Position numbers and translations under genes: made by a program. Positions 5,349 through 5,740 of a stretch of 5,740 nt of DNA are shown one piece after another (the first letter of the stretch is position 1; the number at the start of each line of letters is the position of its first letter). The notes below the pieces were generated by a model. That model was given only the letters and a program-made list of their open reading frames with translations, was not told where the DNA came from and made no database searches. Origin of the DNA: Actinomycetota bacterium (GTDB lineage: Bacteria; Actinomycetota; Thermoleophilia; Solirubrobacterales; Solirubrobacteraceae); assembly GCA_009699615.1 (NCBI GenBank), contig WLNV01000107.1, forward strand, positions 1-5,740, written 5' to 3'.

Positions 5349-5740
5349 TGAGCCCCGAGCCGAAGAAGCCTGCCGCCAAGAAGCCTGCCCCGGCGAAGAA
5401 GCCGGCCGCGGCCGCGAAGCCTGCTGCTGAGAAGAAGCCAGCCGCCGCCAAGAAGCCTGCGGCTGCGAAGCCTGCCGCTGCAACGGGGGCTCCGGTCAAG
5501 ACCGAGGCCGCCGTCAAGCCTGCTCCTGCGGCTGCCAAGAAGGTCGCCGAGGAGAGTTCAGAGAGCGAACGGTTCGGGCTGCACAGCCTCTCGCCGTCGC
5601 CCGGTAGCCGGAAGCCGCGTCGCCGCGTAGGTCGCGGTCACGGTTCCGGCCACGGCAAGACTTCAGGACGTGGCCACAAGGGTTACGGCTCGCGTTCAGG
5701 TTCGAAGGATCGGGCGCGCTTCGAAGGCGGCCAGATGCCA
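5348..5740 (+). CDS. rplO: 50S ribosomal protein L15 with a basic N-terminal extension, 3' end beyond the window
   Basis: L15 is an assembly protein that reaches deep into 23S rRNA. The frame from ATG 5348 is open to the window end (131 codons seen). The family N-terminus begins near residue 78: [35 protein letters not shown] (78-112), then [17 protein letters not shown], which matches the glycine/arginine-rich L15 entry. Most L15 proteins start at this point, so residues 1-77 are extra. Residues 5-65 are Lys, Pro and Ala in a KKPA rhythm, like histone H1-type tails; residues 68-75 form a short Glu/Ser patch. No in-frame ATG, GTG or TTG lies between the extension and the core, and AAGGAG at 5332-5337 plus the TGATG overlap support 5348. 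In the canonical order secY follows, but it is outside the window. Confidence 0.95.
   Translation, partial: MSPEPKKPAAKKPAPAKKPAAAAKPAAEKKPAAAKKPAAAKPAAATGAPVKTEAAVKPAPAAAKKVAEESSESERFGLHSLSPSPGSRKPRRRVGRGHGSGHGKTSGRGHKGYGSRSGSKDRARFEGGQMP
5363..5461 (+). repeat. Lys-Lys-Pro-Ala coding repeats in the rplO extension
   Basis: The 12-base block AAGAAGCCNGCN occurs at 5363, 5378, 5396, 5432 and 5450 and encodes Lys-Lys-Pro-Ala each time. The first two copies are identical; the others differ only at third codon positions. Spacing is 15, 18, 36 and 18 bases, so the array is imperfect. Confidence 0.8.

Noticed and set aside
5272..5538. Minus-strand open frame with AAGF repeats that resembles a membrane protein
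   Set aside because: It is the antisense image of the KKPA codons in rplO.

Overview
The window is an uninterrupted stretch of the bacterial S10/spc ribosomal protein gene cluster, all on the + strand. It runs from the last bases of what is probably rpsC (S3) into the first part of rplO (L15). The order is (rpsC)-rplP-rpmC-rpsQ-rplN-rplX-rplE-rpsN-rpsH-rplF-rplR-rpsE-rpmD-rplO, the canonical bacterial order. There are no tRNAs, rRNAs, mobile elements, CRISPR arrays, terminators or internal promoters that I can support. The longest untranslated gap is about 20 bases, so no stretch over 300 bases lacks a gene.

The host looks like a GC-rich actinobacterium. The S17 C-terminus ([16 protein letters not shown]) closely matches the actinobacterial form, S17 carries a long N-terminal extension as in mycobacteria, S14 is the short four-cysteine zinc form, and codons favour G/C at third positions. 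A deep actinobacterial lineage such as Thermoleophilia would fit, but that is inference and needs a phylogeny.

Layout: 1-645 holds the S3 tail, L16 and L29. 648-1406 is an S17 of 252 residues, about three times the usual length. 1403-2105 holds L14 and L24. 2117-2938 is an L5 with a roughly 87-residue acidic tail. 2938-4435 holds S14, S8, L6 and L18 at normal size. 4456-5166 is an S5 with a Val/Glu/Ala tail, and 5163-5740 holds L30 and the start of an L15 with a Lys/Pro/Ala-rich N-terminal extension. Most junctions are ATGA, TAATG or TGATG overlaps or gaps of a few bases, which implies one long transcript with coupled translation.

The conserved cores are ordinary. The unusual part is the set of added low-complexity tails: acidic then basic on S17, acidic on L5, acidic/aliphatic on S5, basic on L15. 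All are built from short repeated codon blocks. The S17 repeat includes a 60-bp tandem duplication whose two copies differ only at synonymous third positions, which argues that the tail is translated and selected as protein. A second oddity is a six-codon ORF between rplR and rpsE, in frame with rpsE and separated from it by one TAA. I see no sign of a non-ribosomal novel system here.
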